Of a stretch of DNA of 64,000 nt, positions 1 through 12,960 are shown piece by piece. Position 1 is the stretch's first letter. Each line of letters opens with the position of its first letter. This stretch comes from Gorsachius magnificus (lineage: Eukaryota; Chordata; Aves; Pelecaniformes; Ardeidae), in contig CM067089.1 of NCBI GenBank assembly GCA_034008185.1, positions 23,036,213 through 23,100,212 on the forward strand. Direction: 5' to 3'. Both the position numbers and the translations under genes were made by a program. The notes under the pieces were generated by a model, which saw only the letters and a list, made by a program, of their open reading frames with translations, searched no databases and was not told where the DNA came from.

Positions 1-2477
1 GGCTCTCCTAAGAGACAATTGCAAACTGTTGTCTACTACCAAGTAGACCGCTACTGCTTGTATTAGTTTCCCCATGAATAAACCCCATTGCCATGAGAAC
101 AGCACAGCAGGAAGACACGCTGAGTTCAGGTCCCCAGGGAGGGCTGGGGGTCCTGCACCAGAGACAAGCTACAGAATGAAGATAATTTTTTGGGCATCAC
201 AGAAACATACTTTTGGTGGGGTTGGATCAAGGGCACTATGTTCAGCTCAACCCTATTATGGAAAGGACAAATCATGTCCCACACAAAGGGACAGGGCATT
301 CAGGAGGGGCTACAACTCCATCAGTCTAGAGGTACAACACTCCTGCAGATTACATTTCTGAAGATCAAAGAGGGAGTTGTAGGTACATACACCCTTCAGT
401 CATTACTGCAACCATCAAGCGTAGGAAACCGTTTGCTTTCTAGCTCGGGAATAGGTAGCAGTGTAGCCACGACCACAGACAGAGAAAGCTGGCAGTCCAG
501 GCTGAAAAGCAGAGTGAAAGCTCGAGCAGTTGGCCCATTCAGGGTGCCTTGTACCTGACCTGGTACCTGACCTAACTCCACACGGGAAAGGGGGGTAGTG
601 GGAGGTCAGAGGCAATACACACAGAGGCAACACACTTTGTTTCACCTCTTGCTGCTTGTTTTCTGAATCTCTTTCATCTCTTCTCAAATAAAAACTTCAG
701 GGGGGAAAAAAAAAGTAAGTTTCTTACTATACCTCATCCTTGGAATGACACTTTGATGACATTACACTGAATGCTTGTGATTATACACTAATATCATTAT
801 TAGATTCCAGCTAATCATCACTTCAAGATGGCAAAATTGTCCACCTTTCCTATCAGAGACAACAGTTTAGGGACTCCGTGCAATTTACTGTTTCCCTGTT
901 ACTCTGAGGCTGCCAGAAAATGAAAATTATGGTTGCAAAATAGCAGTATTTTTCATTAAAATCCCAAGGATTTAATTACATAAATACTGTTATACACTGC
1001 ACTTCACAGTCTCTCCCCAGGAAACTTGTTAGGCCCTTTTAGTAATGCACAAGCATCATGTTATTCCTGTGAAACAGAGGAAATCATGTTCAGCACAGCC
1101 ACAGATGTCCCTGTGAGGTGTTCCCACACAAAGATAGCAGGGATCGACTTCTACACATATCCAGTGGCAGAAACTGGCCTTTATTACAGTTGCATGTCCA
1201 ATGATATCAGAAAGGATAAAATATTTCATGAGGACAAGGGCAACAGTGCTCCGTTCAAGGGCTTGTCATCACTTCCGATTAGAAGCTCATGAACACAAAG
1301 CCTGTTTTCACTCCAGAGATGCAGGCAAAATAGCACCAGGCTTAGCAATGCAAGTGAGAAATAAAACAAAAATGAAGAAGAAAAAGAGGGAAAAATTCTC
1401 CAAATTTGAAAAAGCAAGGCTGCCATGCAATCACACTTCCACAGTGAGAAAGAAAACACTTCTATCCTCCTTTAGGGGCTAAGTGTACAGACTTCAAATA
1501 ATGGAGAAAGTTTTCCTATTTTTTCCCAGCTTTGTTTTTCATCCAGGTTACGTTTCATTAAGATATAAGAAGGAGCTAGTACATTTTCTCCTCCGCAGTC
1601 TAGTAACTCCTGCCTGGTTTCAATCTTCTGTAACTACCGGGCATTACTACATATTCCCTCAGGAAGTTAGGACAGCCCTAATTAGTCTATGATAATGAAA
1701 GATACCTTTTAATTGCTATATCCTTTCTACCACATACTGGAGGCCATCAGAAATTTTCACAAACTAAAGCATGCAGGGATTTGACCCAGAGCAGCTCTGC
1801 CTGCATTCCTATTAACCATAGTGGCCAATGGCCACCAGCTGGGACTACCAAATAATCCAGGCATGCTGACAGTGAGAGGACACCAGGCACCAATTAAAAT
1901 ACCAGCAGCTATCATTGCTGTGAGCGCTAGTGCAGCTGAGGGAAGGGAAACGCTGCTGTAGATAAGGCTGGCAACTTCTGTGGATGTTTCCTGGTTTTGC
2001 CACACGATGTTAAAGCTAAGTAAGAAAATAAAATAATAAAGGAAGAGGTGGTTTAAGCTTACCAGTTTTTAGTTTAAAAGCTAAAAAAACCCCAACTCCT
2101 CCCCAGCTGCACCCACATGCTCCTCTCAAGCATTCTGTGCCTGAACCGAGCATATAACAAGATCCCTGAAGAACACAGGAACAGAGCTTCTCATTTAGTT
2201 ACAGTTCATACCATCACCCAAACCCGTATCATCGCACCCACACAGGCACCTGGAGCTAGCCTTCAAGTGTAAAGAAGGTGGTTGAATTTGCTCTATGATC
2301 GATTCTATTACAACTGAAGAGACCATCAAGTAGACGGAGACTATGGACAGCAAGACAGTGAAAGGCTGCAGTGCCAAAGACCACGCTGGTTTTGTTTCAC
2401 AAAAAGGAAAGCATGGTGACCCTGTGGTGAAGGCTGAAGAGCTGAGCTCATCTTCTTGGAAGGAAGCTTTCTGAATA
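1..2477. other. Non-coding stretch, no gene seen
   Basis: No open reading frame here has a recognisable domain or a plausible codon pattern. The longest, at 190-558 on the + strand, is 122 codons with no family resemblance. The only structure noted is a small 12-bp tandem repeat near 551-574. Intergenic or intronic DNA is the likely explanation. Confidence 0.6.
551..574. repeat. 12-bp tandem repeat, two copies
   Basis: The unit GTACCTGACCTG at 551-562 is followed directly by GTACCTGACCTA at 563-574, matching at 11 of 12 positions. Each unit contains TGACCT, a nuclear-receptor half-site word. This is most likely a local slippage duplication, and a regulatory role is only a possibility. Confidence 0.6.
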
Positions 2478-2566
2478 ATTTGGACAAATCATTTAACCTC
2501 CTAGTGCCACCCCCCATCTGAAATTTAAAGTTAGCATTAATCTTCTACCTTGCAGCAATATAATAT
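2478..2566 (+). repeat. MIR/CORE-SINE-like relic
   Basis: The segment reads like the plus strand of the MIR SINE middle region. A GGACAAATCATTTAACCTC block (starting near 2482) is followed by the CCCCATCTG block (about 2511-2519), then a TAA-rich stretch and CTACCTTGCAG. The order and spacing follow the known family consensus. Divergence is high and the tRNA-like head is not clear, so this is an old fragment. The match was made from memory of the consensus and not by alignment. Confidence 0.6.
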
Positions 2567-5500
2567 CTGATTCTGAAAAGTGACAGCAACTTAAATCTAA
2601 ATCAACAAAACCACTTATATTGTCCACCTTCTTGCCAACATGATGCATGTTCTAGAACAGTGCACAAAAAGGCAATTCATAAGCGTGGGGAATTTTTCCA
2701 TCTTGAATTATTTTTTCCTCTTCCTTAGAATGAAGGGGTATCAAATCTTTGTCCGTTCTTTGCAAAAGGAGGCAGAGCACTTGTCCAGGGCAAGCCATGG
2801 ATCATGGGAACCTGCAGCCCAGAGGCAACTCACTCAGCATCTCCCCAAGTGACTCTGGGACAAGGTATCCCAGCAAATGGACAACCAAGGAACCAGACAG
2901 GCACCCAGACAGGAAATGTGTTTGGCAGTCAGGATCCTGTCAGCATTTTGTCAAAGTTGAGCTATCTCTGAAGCACATTTCAATTTCAGAGTTTTTGTGA
3001 CTTGCTAAAAATACTGCACTGGAATTCTTCCAACACCTTGTAGTCATTGGAACCAAACTGTAATGTGCTTTAATGTGCATCAACATGAATTTTCAGACAG
3101 TATTTACAGGTCTAACATGAAGAGCTCTGATGAACAGAATATTTCTTAGTTTCATGCACTGGCTGAGAACGTTCACTCTGATCAGTGATATTTGGGGTTT
3201 ACCCAAACTGGGGTAAAATTCGGGTACTTTGGGTTTTCTGTTTTTTTAAGCTGCTATTTTATGTCTTGCTTGGCAGGAGTCCATCAGAGCTAGAATCTTC
3301 CTATTTTTTGCTTTGGGATGATCTGAATAAAAGACGTGTTTACTGTTCAATATTTCAAATAAAAAGGCTTCAGCTCTTTCACAGGATGTAAACCACAACT
3401 GACTCAGCTATGCCATTAAAAAAAAAAGAAAACAACACAAAAAAAACCCCAAACAAGCTTCTTCAATGTTAGAAGGAAAACATATTCCCTATGGAAACAT
3501 TAGCATTTTTCTAGACAGACATAACCAAATTTTAATGACGATGAAGAAATTACTGTAACAGTACAACAAAACACAATATTGAACTGTATTTATATGCCTG
3601 TCTTGACCCCTTAGGACATTACAATTCTGCCATTCTGACAAAATATTTTTCCTCTTTATTTAAATCATCTCAGAGGTTTGGTGATTTGCCAAGAAACACA
3701 CTGAAGTCAATGTGGTTTGCTGTGTGAATTTAATACATAAAAAATACCTCTCCTGTGTAACTCCTGACAATATTTGAATCAGTGTATACTGTTGCACCAA
3801 CTATCTGGAATGTTATGCTTGCTCGGAAAGTTCTGAGAGCCCTGATGCCTGAAGTCATTTTGGTTTACTTATGTGTGTTTCGTGGTATGTGTAAGTCAAA
3901 CAGAACTGATGCATGACCAGAATTAAATGTTCTTCCCATAATGAGATACTGAAAAATTTTATCTGTCCTGTGGCCCTGCACACACTGTAACATGTATGCT
4001 CAAAATATACTGCAAATTGAACCAAGATAAGATGAGGAAAGACTTCCAAGTTAAGTTGTTGTTTGAGGGGGGTTTGGGCTGGGTTTTTTTCTTTTTCTGT
4101 TTTCAAACCCACAATACATCCGGCTTCCATTGCTGAGTCAGTACTGCTGAACTGATACAGCGTTTCACTTTAAGAACATCTTTGTTGTTGAAGGTTTACA
4201 GGTAGACCTAGATTCAGGATGCAGATGTCAAATAAAGTGAGAATTCTGTGATTCTGTGAGAATAAATGAATTGGAAGAGGTCTGAGCCAAAACCAGATAA
4301 ACTGAGGTTCAATAGCAGCCATTACTAAAGTTTAAGAGTGGGAGAAACCGCTCAATAATGTCGTAAGGAAGTATTACACAGTGTTGTTTTAGGCTAAGTG
4401 AAAATTGCTTTCCACTTCTCAAGCTTGCACTTAGGATTCTTCAGCTAGGCAGATAAACAAAGATACTTTCATTTGACCACAGATAAAGTATGTTTGCACT
4501 ACAATGTCTGGTTGAACTGTAAGCTTTTGGGGGCAAAAACTAAATTTACTTTTGTTTAGAGCCTGAGAAATGGAGGCCACAGTCCTAACTGTGTCCTACA
4601 TTGTCTCCTGTTCAACTGCAATTGAGTTACAGCTGCCTACATACTAAGACCTCTTAGGCTACATACTAAAAGTTGTTCACTGCCTGAAAGTCGTAACATC
4701 ACACACTACTCATTGACAGTTACTGATCAAAACTCGAATGAGTGGTTCCAGAGAAACTGGAAGAACAATGCAGAAAAGATGACCAACTAAAGTACAAACC
4801 AGCTCGATGAATCTATACCTACATCAAAGAAGGAGAAACCCATATTTTCATAGGAACTTCCTCACACACAGCACTAGGCAGATTTAGTCTAGCTGAGGTG
4901 CCAGCCCAGTGTCTTTATTAGCACTTATTTAGCTTATTTACACTTAATTTGTAGAAAGAATCTGTTACAGACATATTCAGCCCAGTGTACAATGGAAGCA
5001 ACCTTGCTACAGACTGCTGAGAGGCAATACGATGAAGTGCTGAGGGCAGAAATGTACCAATATACTGATGCCCTCACTAGTTCATTAGATACAGTTCCTG
5101 ACATATCACAGAGAAGAACTTCTGGCTATGTCAACTTTGGCTGAGACTTGAATTAACAATGGGAACCTGAAATGCATCGAGGTAGTGGTCTTTACATGGA
5201 GACAGGATGACAAAACACTTTGCCTAATTAAACTTGCCTGGCTCTTCAGATCCATGGAATCAGATCCAAGAACTTGGAGGTCCCTTGCAGGAACAGCTCT
5301 ACCAGGAGATCTTAATTTGACCCAAAAATCTTTCGCCATGCCATGTAAAATCCATATAAATTATGCAGACCCAGCAAAAAGGCTCACAGACAGACAGACC
5401 AGTGATGCAAACGGGTCTCCATCTCCTGTTTGGGACAGTAGTTAAAATACAGCTTCAGTTTTTCTTCCTAAGTATGAGGTGCTACATCCATCAAATATAG

Positions 5501-6575
5501 GTGTATGGAAATAGGAGATATAACACACTTCCATCCTTACCACCCTTTGTAGACATCCAGGCTGCAGTAAAAGACAGTTTATCATTTTGCTTTTAGTAGT
5601 CAAAGAGCAGTTAAATTAAATGACCTGGGAAAAACAGGTCCTGGAGAAGTCTGAAAGCTACTGAGAAAATTAGCCTCTTTCCCTTTGACTGTCTCTACAG
5701 AGAAGAGCTCATAGACTTTAAACTCTAAGATAACAAATAAAGTTAAATACCACTTCCTGAGTCTGGATCTTGTTCTTGGCACTACACAAAGAATAATATC
5801 CACAGATCTTCACAACAATAGGGCTTTCTTTGGTTGGTGGTAGGATTTTTTTAAGAGCTGTTTTTTCCATGATACACACGTTTCCCACAGCTCACACTGA
5901 GGTATCTGATCAGGCTTTAGACTCTTATCTTACAGTCCCTATCTCTTGTAAGTGAGTTCATCTCTCTGGGAATAGTGCTACATAAAGCACTGAAAAGAGA
6001 AAGACATTGCAAAGGAACTCGTGTGAAAAGCAATTTTGCTTCATGTGTTTTAAATCTAAATGGCTTTTCATTCTGATTCCCCAATAAATCATTTTAGTTC
6101 ATGTTTAATTAAAAAAAAAGTGTTCAGGGTAGATCATTATAGATTAATTGCTACTGTCAATGAACCATTTGAGCTCTCAATAGGATAGCATAATGCCTGC
6201 CAAACAAATAAACATAATATTTAGGACACTTGAAGCGCGCTATCAAATGGACAGATTGTTACACCTCACAGATCACCTCACCCAGCAGACATGCACTGGA
6301 GTTACTCTGTTCTCAAGCTGCAATGTCATTTACCAAAATACTTTGTTTGCCTGAGCACTGAATAGCCTACTCATGAGGACTTTGGATGAATTCAAGATGC
6401 TTACCCACAGGCAGCCCAATGCCTGTTAAGCAGTGAACCAGATTAGTTAGACCACAGCACAACCTTTTATTGCATACATAAGAGAAAGACCACCTTGAAG
6501 GACACATTCATTTGAGGATTTAAGCATTAAAGATGAACATCCATATTTCTAATGGTTTGAGTTTGTTTACCCTTT
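2567..6575. other. Non-coding stretch, no gene seen
   Basis: Apart from an A-rich tract near 3417-3455 and an AT-rich, homeodomain-motif-rich block at 6055-6240 (reported separately), nothing recognisable is present. Open reading frames are all under 100 codons and resemble no family. Confidence 0.55.
3417..3455. repeat. A-rich low-complexity tract
   Basis: Runs of seven to ten A are interrupted by G and C, giving an A/C-only stretch. No retrocopy or SINE body was recognised upstream of it, so it is annotated only as low complexity. Confidence 0.7.
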
Positions 6576-6865
6576 CACAGAATCACAGAATGGCAAGGGT
6601 TGGAAGGGACCTCGGGAGATCATCTAGTCCAACCCTCCTGCTAAAGCAGGTTCACCTAGAGCAGGTTGCACAGGACATCTTCCAGGCGGGCTTTGAATAT
6701 CTCCAGAGAAGGAGAGTCCACAACCCCCCTGGGCAGCCTGTTCCAGTGCTCTGTCACCCTCAAGGTAAAGAAGTTCTTCCGCATATTCAACTGAAACCCC
6801 TTATGTTTCAGTTTGTGCTCATTTCCCCTTGTCCTGTCGCTGGGCACCTCTGAGAAGAGTCTGGC
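6576..6865 (-). mobile_element. CR1 LINE, 3'-end fragment (5'-truncated)
   Basis: Read on the minus strand, the element starts inside the C-terminal end of CR1 ORF2 and runs through the 3' UTR to the terminal repeat, seen as ACAGAATCACAGAATGG on the + strand at its left end. The peptide at 6847-6656 includes [18 protein letters not shown], followed by [13 protein letters not shown]. This is the conserved tail of CR1 ORF2 in birds, and its natural stop lies at about 6656. The 3' UTR carries the typical GGTTGGAAGGGACCT block in its + strand reading. It is a dead copy lacking the endonuclease and all catalytic motifs. Confidence 0.92.
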
Positions 6866-9094
6866 TTGTCCACCTGTACTTGCCCCAGATACTGCACGAT
6901 CTTAATTTCTGCTCATGTTTATTTCTAAGCCTTTAACACTTGGTTTCTCTCCTGCTTCCACATGTCTCTACACAGTAATGAAAGCTGGAATGAGTTATGC
7001 ATTGTGTGTATTATCATAGCATCTAAAACCACTGTGCAAATACATAACATGGACTGCCTTAAAGACTTATGGCCTAAAAATCAGACATCACAACCCTTTT
7101 CGTTATATTTGATCCTTCCCGACTCAGCATGCTCAATAATCTAGCACCACTTTGCCCCATAACGGTCACAATAAAAACCCAGTAAACATGGGGCTTCCAT
7201 ACCAAGACATTTCAAAGATAACAAACTAGAATAAACGAGTGAACCTTCCAAAAGTGGACTTACAATAAATATTCAGACTTCCATTTCTAGTGTGAGGATG
7301 GATCTGAGGCTTTTCATGTACAATGTATTTTCCTATGTAACAAGAGTCTCTGCATTAATAGCAATTAAATATTCATTAACTAACTGTACTTGGTATGCAA
7401 GCCAGCGCAAACCAAAACTGTCTATTGTAGCAAAAATGGAGGCAGACGCATTCAAGAACCTGCAGTGGAAAACTTTAAAGGGTGTATTTAATGGACTTCC
7501 ATTTAACAGCTTGCTACAGAGTTCCAGCATTTTCAAATGACAGCAGTATGCCACTATAACTATGAATACAGTAATATCTTCCCAGCTGTATCTACAGCCT
7601 TTTGCAAACCACTGCTCAAAACCAGGTGTTTTGTCCCCTCCATACGGTACATTCTCAGAAGAATGTTACAGACTTTTTCTACTCGGGATACTCAGAGAGG
7701 CCCAAAGTATTTGGGAACCCAACTGTTACTAAGAATCTCATGCCTTTCAGCACCTGTGAAATTCCCGGTCAAAGAAACAAGGGAATTTATTTTGACTTTT
7801 CAAAGTTAGTTTTTGAGACAAAATAGTTCTTTGGAATTTGGGGCTTAAGTTTTATGTCATGTTATGCTTCCTTTAATATCACTGTGCCTAAGCAAAACCT
7901 TTTTGTTGGTATTTTGCTACTGATTATTCTCCTTTGTCCAAACACAAGAATGTGCTAGGAACATCATCCACATAGAAAAAAAAGCTGGAACACTTTCACG
8001 TAGAAATATGAAACTCTGCTGCTTCAGATTAAAAGACTTTGTCCATCAGCTCGGAGGAAGCAGCACATATACAAAGCTCTACAATGTGGTCCAGCTCTGG
8101 GGTACATAGAGCCACCCTTTATTACTGACAGCCACACTAGCATGACATTGCTGTGTGTTAGTAAAGGTTTCACTGGCTTCTCTACCTTTACCCCTTTTAG
8201 TAACAGCGTTCTTTAGCATCCAGTAAATTCCAGGTGTATTTGACAAATAATTTCCGAGGGTTACAGGGGAAAATCAAATATTTGACATTTAAAAGTAAAT
8301 AAAGAAGAATACCTCTCAACAGTGTTTCTGAGGAATAGTTTTGCATCCATCTTTGAAGAAGCCTGAACAGAGAATGAAAAAAAATGGCCATGGTGTGATG
8401 CTAGAAGATGTAAGACTCAAACAGAGAACTCAAAATTTTCACTGTTCACCTTAAACAACCTTGTTGAATGGTCACACACAAATCTGAGATAGATCAGTCT
8501 CTCTCGAAGTTGTTCAGCAGCACTGAGACAAATGGCATTATTCAGACTGCTCATTACATGTGCCCAACCTTGATGTTGTGACTACTACGCCATTTTAGTT
8601 CAAGACTGCAAGAAGCACTTCAGACTACCTAAAATCCAAGAAACACCTTACTCCTTACACTATCAACGGACAAGAGTAAACATAATGTCTACATTGCAAA
8701 CCTATCACTGGCATTTGAATGTACCCCAAAGTAATATCCCAGGTAGGTCATAAGATTCTCAACCCACATAATCTGTATGAGTTTTAACTCTAAGTGGGCA
8801 TAACACCAAAGCCAAGGACAGATGAGCTAGGTGAACTTACAGTTTAGCTGAATTTAGCCATATGCTTGAGAAGAAACATCTCTCTTGTGCAAGAACCTTC
8901 TCAATTGACTGTTGAGAACTTGGTAACAATTTTCTGAGACATATGAAACTGATAATGATCATAGTAACTCCAAATATCTAAAAATCAGACTGCTGCACAG
9001 CTGAATTTTTGAACACCTATTCAGGATTTACAGGGCCCAGTCCTGCAACTCCTAAAGTTTTTGAATGTCTTCTCACTTCCCGGATAGGAGAAGG
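6866..9094. other. Non-coding stretch, no gene seen
   Basis: AT-rich sequence between two CR1 copies. No repeat, RNA gene or convincing exon was recognised. The small open reading frames at 7292-7826 have no family resemblance. Confidence 0.55.
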
Positions 9095-10260
9095 ATAGAA
9101 TCATAGAATCATAGAATGTTTTGGGTTGGAAGGGACCCCTAGAGGTCATCTAGTCCAACCCCCCTGCAGTGAGCAGGGACACTGCTAACTAGATCAGGTT
9201 GCTCAGAGCCCCATCCAACCTGGCCTTGAATGTTCCCAGGGATGGGGCCTCCACCACCTCTCTGGGCAACCCGTTCCAGTGTTTCACCACCCTCGTTGTA
9301 AAGAATTTCCTCCTTATATCCAGTCTAAACCTACCCTGCTTCAGTTTAAAACCATTACCCCTTGTCCTGTCACAGCTGGCCCTACTAAAAAGATTATCCC
9401 CATCTTTCCTATAGGCCCCCTTTAGATACTGAAAGGCCGCAATCAGGTCTCACCGCAGCCTTCTCTTCTCCAGGCTGAACAACCCCAACTCCCTCAGCCT
9501 GTCCTCATAAGAGTGGTGCTCCAGCCCTCAGATGATTTTAGTAGCCCTCCTCTGGACCCACTCCAACAGTTCCATGTCCTTCATGTGCTGAGGGCTCCAG
9601 AGCTGGACGCAGTACTCTAGGTGAGGTCTCACCAGAGCAGAGTAGAGGGGCAGAATCACCTCCCTCGACCTGCTGGCCACACTTCTCCTGATGCAGCCCA
9701 GGGTACGGTTGGCCTTCTGGGCTGCCATCGCACATTGCCGGCTCATGTCCAGCTTTTCATCCACCAGCACCCCCAAGTCCCTCTCGGCAGGGCTGCTCTC
9801 GATCCTTTCTTCCCCCAGCCTGTACTGATACCGGGGGTTACCCCGACCCAGGTGCATGACCTTGCACTTGGCCTTGTTGAACCTCATGAGGTTCACACAG
9901 GCCCACCTCTCCAGCCTGTCCAGGTCTCTCTGGATGACATCCCGTCCTTCTGGTGTGTCAACCGCACCACTCAGTTTGGTGTCATCCGCAAACTTGCTGA
10001 GGGTGCATTCGATCTCACTGTCTAAGTCATTGATGAATATATTAAACAGCACCGGTCCCAGTACGGACCCCCGAGGGACACCACTCATCACCAGTCTCCA
10101 TCCGGACATCGAGCCATTGACCACTACCCTCTGGATGCAACCATCCAGCCAGTTCCTTATCCACCAAACAGTCCACCCATCAAATCCATAGCTCTCCAAT
10201 TTAGAGAGAAGGATGTTGTGGGGGACCGTGTCAAAGGCTTTGCAGAAGAAGAGGATCAAG
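9095..10260 (-). mobile_element. CR1 LINE, about 1.2 kb 3' portion
   Basis: This is the best-preserved CR1 copy in the window and lies on the minus strand. Its 3' end, at the left, has three copies of the terminal repeat (ATAGAATC units at 9095-9118), then the 3' UTR (to about 9188), then the C-terminal reverse-transcriptase part of ORF2. The copy is 5'-truncated at about 10260, in the middle of the RT domain just upstream of the [11 protein letters not shown] motif. Such truncation is normal for target-primed reverse transcription. No target-site duplication is evident, which is also usual for CR1. Its 3' UTR is almost identical to the fragment at 32999-33064, so both probably belong to one subfamily. 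Confidence 0.95.
9189..10259 (-). pseudogene. CR1 ORF2 reverse transcriptase, C-terminal remnant with two stops
   Basis: ORF2 of CR1 is an endonuclease-reverse transcriptase that copies the element's RNA at a nicked genomic target in the nucleus. The remnant reads [20 protein letters not shown], then [20 protein letters not shown] (RT motif around the palm), then [10 protein letters not shown], which contains the catalytic FADD motif. Next come [20 protein letters not shown] and the conserved thumb and tail region ([20 protein letters not shown]). The frame is open from 10259 to a TGA at 9530-9528. It then continues in the same frame through a second TGA at 9452-9450 to the natural terminator TAG at 9191-9189. 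The first TGA sits where the family normally has an arginine codon, consistent with CpG decay of CGA. The endonuclease and the RT fingers are missing, so it cannot be active. The ATG at 10259 is not a native start. Confidence 0.93.
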
Positions 10261-12960
10261 GTAAGTACTAAGTTTAAAGGGTAAGTTTAAAACATTTTTG
10301 AGAATTTTCCTTGCAAACAAACAGAAGTTCCTAAAAGACTGCCTGCTGAACATGTGCCTGAAAGACAAACTTATTTTTGCAAGGACTTGAAGCTGGATGA
10401 AAGCAATCCAAGGAATGGCAATATTCTGAGGAGACACTAAGGTTCAAGCCAATGAGGTATCTACCATGGATTTGTTGCTAATGTCTCTTGTAAGTCTTTA
10501 TCCGTATCAACAGATGAAGCATGAAATGGCTCCAGACTGTAGCCCAGCTGGTGCTGGAAGTGGCACAGGCTATATATCCTACCAGCTCCACATCCACTCC
10601 AGGCCAGCCCTACAATATGGGCTCACTGAAGCTGGTGACCCATAGTACTTTGGAAGACAAAGACCAATAAGAAATTCAGAGCCTTTCACCTCTTCTTCAG
10701 TAATTTGAATACTACTGATTTCAAAAAATCTATCAAAAACTATTGTGTTCTGACTATTGCTTTGTTGCCTTCAGGGATGCTTTCAGGCTAGTTCCTAGTA
10801 TCCAGCAAGCAGCTATACAAAGGTATTTAGGCACCTAGAGATACATGAAGCCTCCTAATCAGATCTACAGTGTGAATTAGGAGTCTAATTCACTTAGGCA
10901 ATTCTGAAATCCCATTTAAAGTCTCATGGCTCTTAAGCAAATAAATACCTTTGAAAATCTGGCTCCAAGTCACTATAAAGGTTATAACAATGGATGACAG
11001 CAGTTGGTAGTCTCAACGCAAAGGCTGCATGACTTGTCAGGGGTGCAATTTACCCTTTAATTCCAGAGATAAATCCCCTGGAAGAGGAATAAAGGACTTC
11101 CTAGAATGTGTGTGGAGGAAACCGGACAGCCATATTAGAATGACTGTTTGCTACTTACAGCAGAAGATACTGGTTCTGCACTTTCAAAGGAGTATTCAGT
11201 GGCATAAAAGCCTACTATTTCTAATTATATCTAGTACTATATACATATACACCACTTTTATAACATTTCCTCCAAGTTAAAAGATCACATCATATCAATT
11301 ATTACCAGGGAGCATTCTGAACAAGCACCAAATGGTGTCATAAACATAAAAAGTCTCAAAATTATTTCTTTAGCATGGCATAATGCCATATTAAAACAAC
11401 AGTCAAACAAGTGTATTTTCCTTACCACCCTTTGGGGATCCACCCTAAGAGAAGCTGTCCTGCGAGCAAATGCCCAGCTGCCACTCCCAGAGCAGCACAG
11501 TCCTATGCCATATCCTTATATCAGGCTTCTGCAGAACTGCCACGACACAGTCCCAAGGATAAAAGCTTAAACAAAGACTTTTGATTCCACTGCTGAACCA
11601 GCAGATCTTCTTTACTCCCCTATCACTGTGTTCTAACAAGAGAAATTAATGAGTTTCTGAAGGCTGAGATGAGAAAGCTGGAACCAGTGCCTGCAATGGT
11701 TTTAAAATGGCTTGGTTCTGTTAAAGGCAATGTTGATTAACACCAACAGGGGCTGTCGTTTTTTTAACGAAGCCTCTTCTAGGCACAGAAGGGTTTCATT
11801 CCTCAGCAGCTAAACTGAGAACACAGTGATTTATTTCAAGATGTGGTTTTAAATAAAGCTTTTTAAAAACCACAACCTCACCTGAAAATTCCTGTCTTTT
11901 CCCTGAAACAATGCAGAGCAGCATAGCTCCCTCATTAAGCTGGCCAATGCACATAAACACAAATGAAATTATGGCTCACTAAAAAAAATATCTTCTAGCT
12001 ACTCACTAAAATAGCTTTGGGAGATCAGGTCCATACATGGAATAAAATGGCTTTCACTGCAGTCCTAAGCCAAACTCCCCTCTGGAATGACATTTTAGGT
12101 AATATAAACAGTTTAAAGGCAAACGTAGAGCACAGCAGCCTAGTTTTATACAATCGGTGTAACAAAACTAAGATTTATTCTGTGCTGAATTAAGCTCTTT
12201 ACATTGTTTCTACTTAAAAAGGAAAAGTATCGAATGCAACAATTCCTACAAATTTATCTTTCACTACAAACACTTCCATAATCTATTTTCGATTTCACCA
12301 AACAATAGCAGGCCCAAGCAAAATGGGCAGAGTTTTGGCCCTACTCATTTGAAAACAGTGCAAACTTTGCCCGTTCTCCTGTTCAAGCAACTTAACCAGT
12401 GGCGGAAGCCCTCCCACTTTTCCAATAAACCTTGTAACAATGGTATTGTAAAGCTCTTGGAGTGCATGACTTGGATGCAAACGGATGCTTTTCAAAATAC
12501 CTGCTTGCATCCTTCAGCTTAGATCAGAAATGCAGAACCTGTATTTAGAGATAAAAACCCTTTCAAGAACTCTGTAATGTTCAGAGCACTGTGGGATGAG
12601 TTATTAACCCTCACGACTTCCCTGTGCACTGTGTACAGCAACTCCCATTTTATCTGGGAGCACAGGGGAGAAACGAGGAAAAGTTTGATCAGCAGCGCAC
12701 CATCTAATGACAGATTATAAATAATGCTTTCATCTTTTAGTTCTACTTCACAAGCTTTTCTGAATGTCTGAAAATAAAGTCTAACGAAACTGCTAGAAGA
12801 ACTGTGTGGATTTACGTAGAAATGGAAGGGCCAAAAATAACTAATGGGAAGTGTTGTAAAGCCACCTGAAACACAGTCCTCAGTAGTGCCTGTTCCCTAC
12901 ACCCGAATCCCTTCTCCAGGACCCAGACACCTCTCTCTCCTCTAGGTGTCCTGGCACAGC
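10261..12960. other. Non-coding stretch with one palindromic relic
   Basis: No gene was recognised. The one identifiable structure is the inverted-repeat relic at 10819-10952. The remainder is AT-rich unique-looking sequence. Confidence 0.55.
10819..10952. repeat. Ancient palindromic (MITE-like) element relic
   Basis: The ends form an inverted repeat: AAAGGTATTTA at 10819-10829 is the exact reverse complement of TAAATACCTTT at 10942-10952. The words between them (TTAGGCACCTA, CTTAGGCAATTCTGAAATCCC) and the flanking TTGAAAATCTGGC resemble a widespread old amniote repeat containing TTAGGCGCCTAAATACCTTT. The family name is not certain. The copy is strongly diverged. Confidence 0.5.

Noticed and set aside
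4241..4262. GAATTCTGTGATTCTGTGAG, similar to the CR1 terminal repeat
   Set aside because: The preceding bases do not resemble a CR1 3' UTR, and the word is short enough to be chance.
9621..10191. Plus-strand frames of 134 and 111 codons
   Set aside because: They are antisense to the CR1 reverse-transcriptase remnant, whose minus-strand frame has the recognisable motifs.
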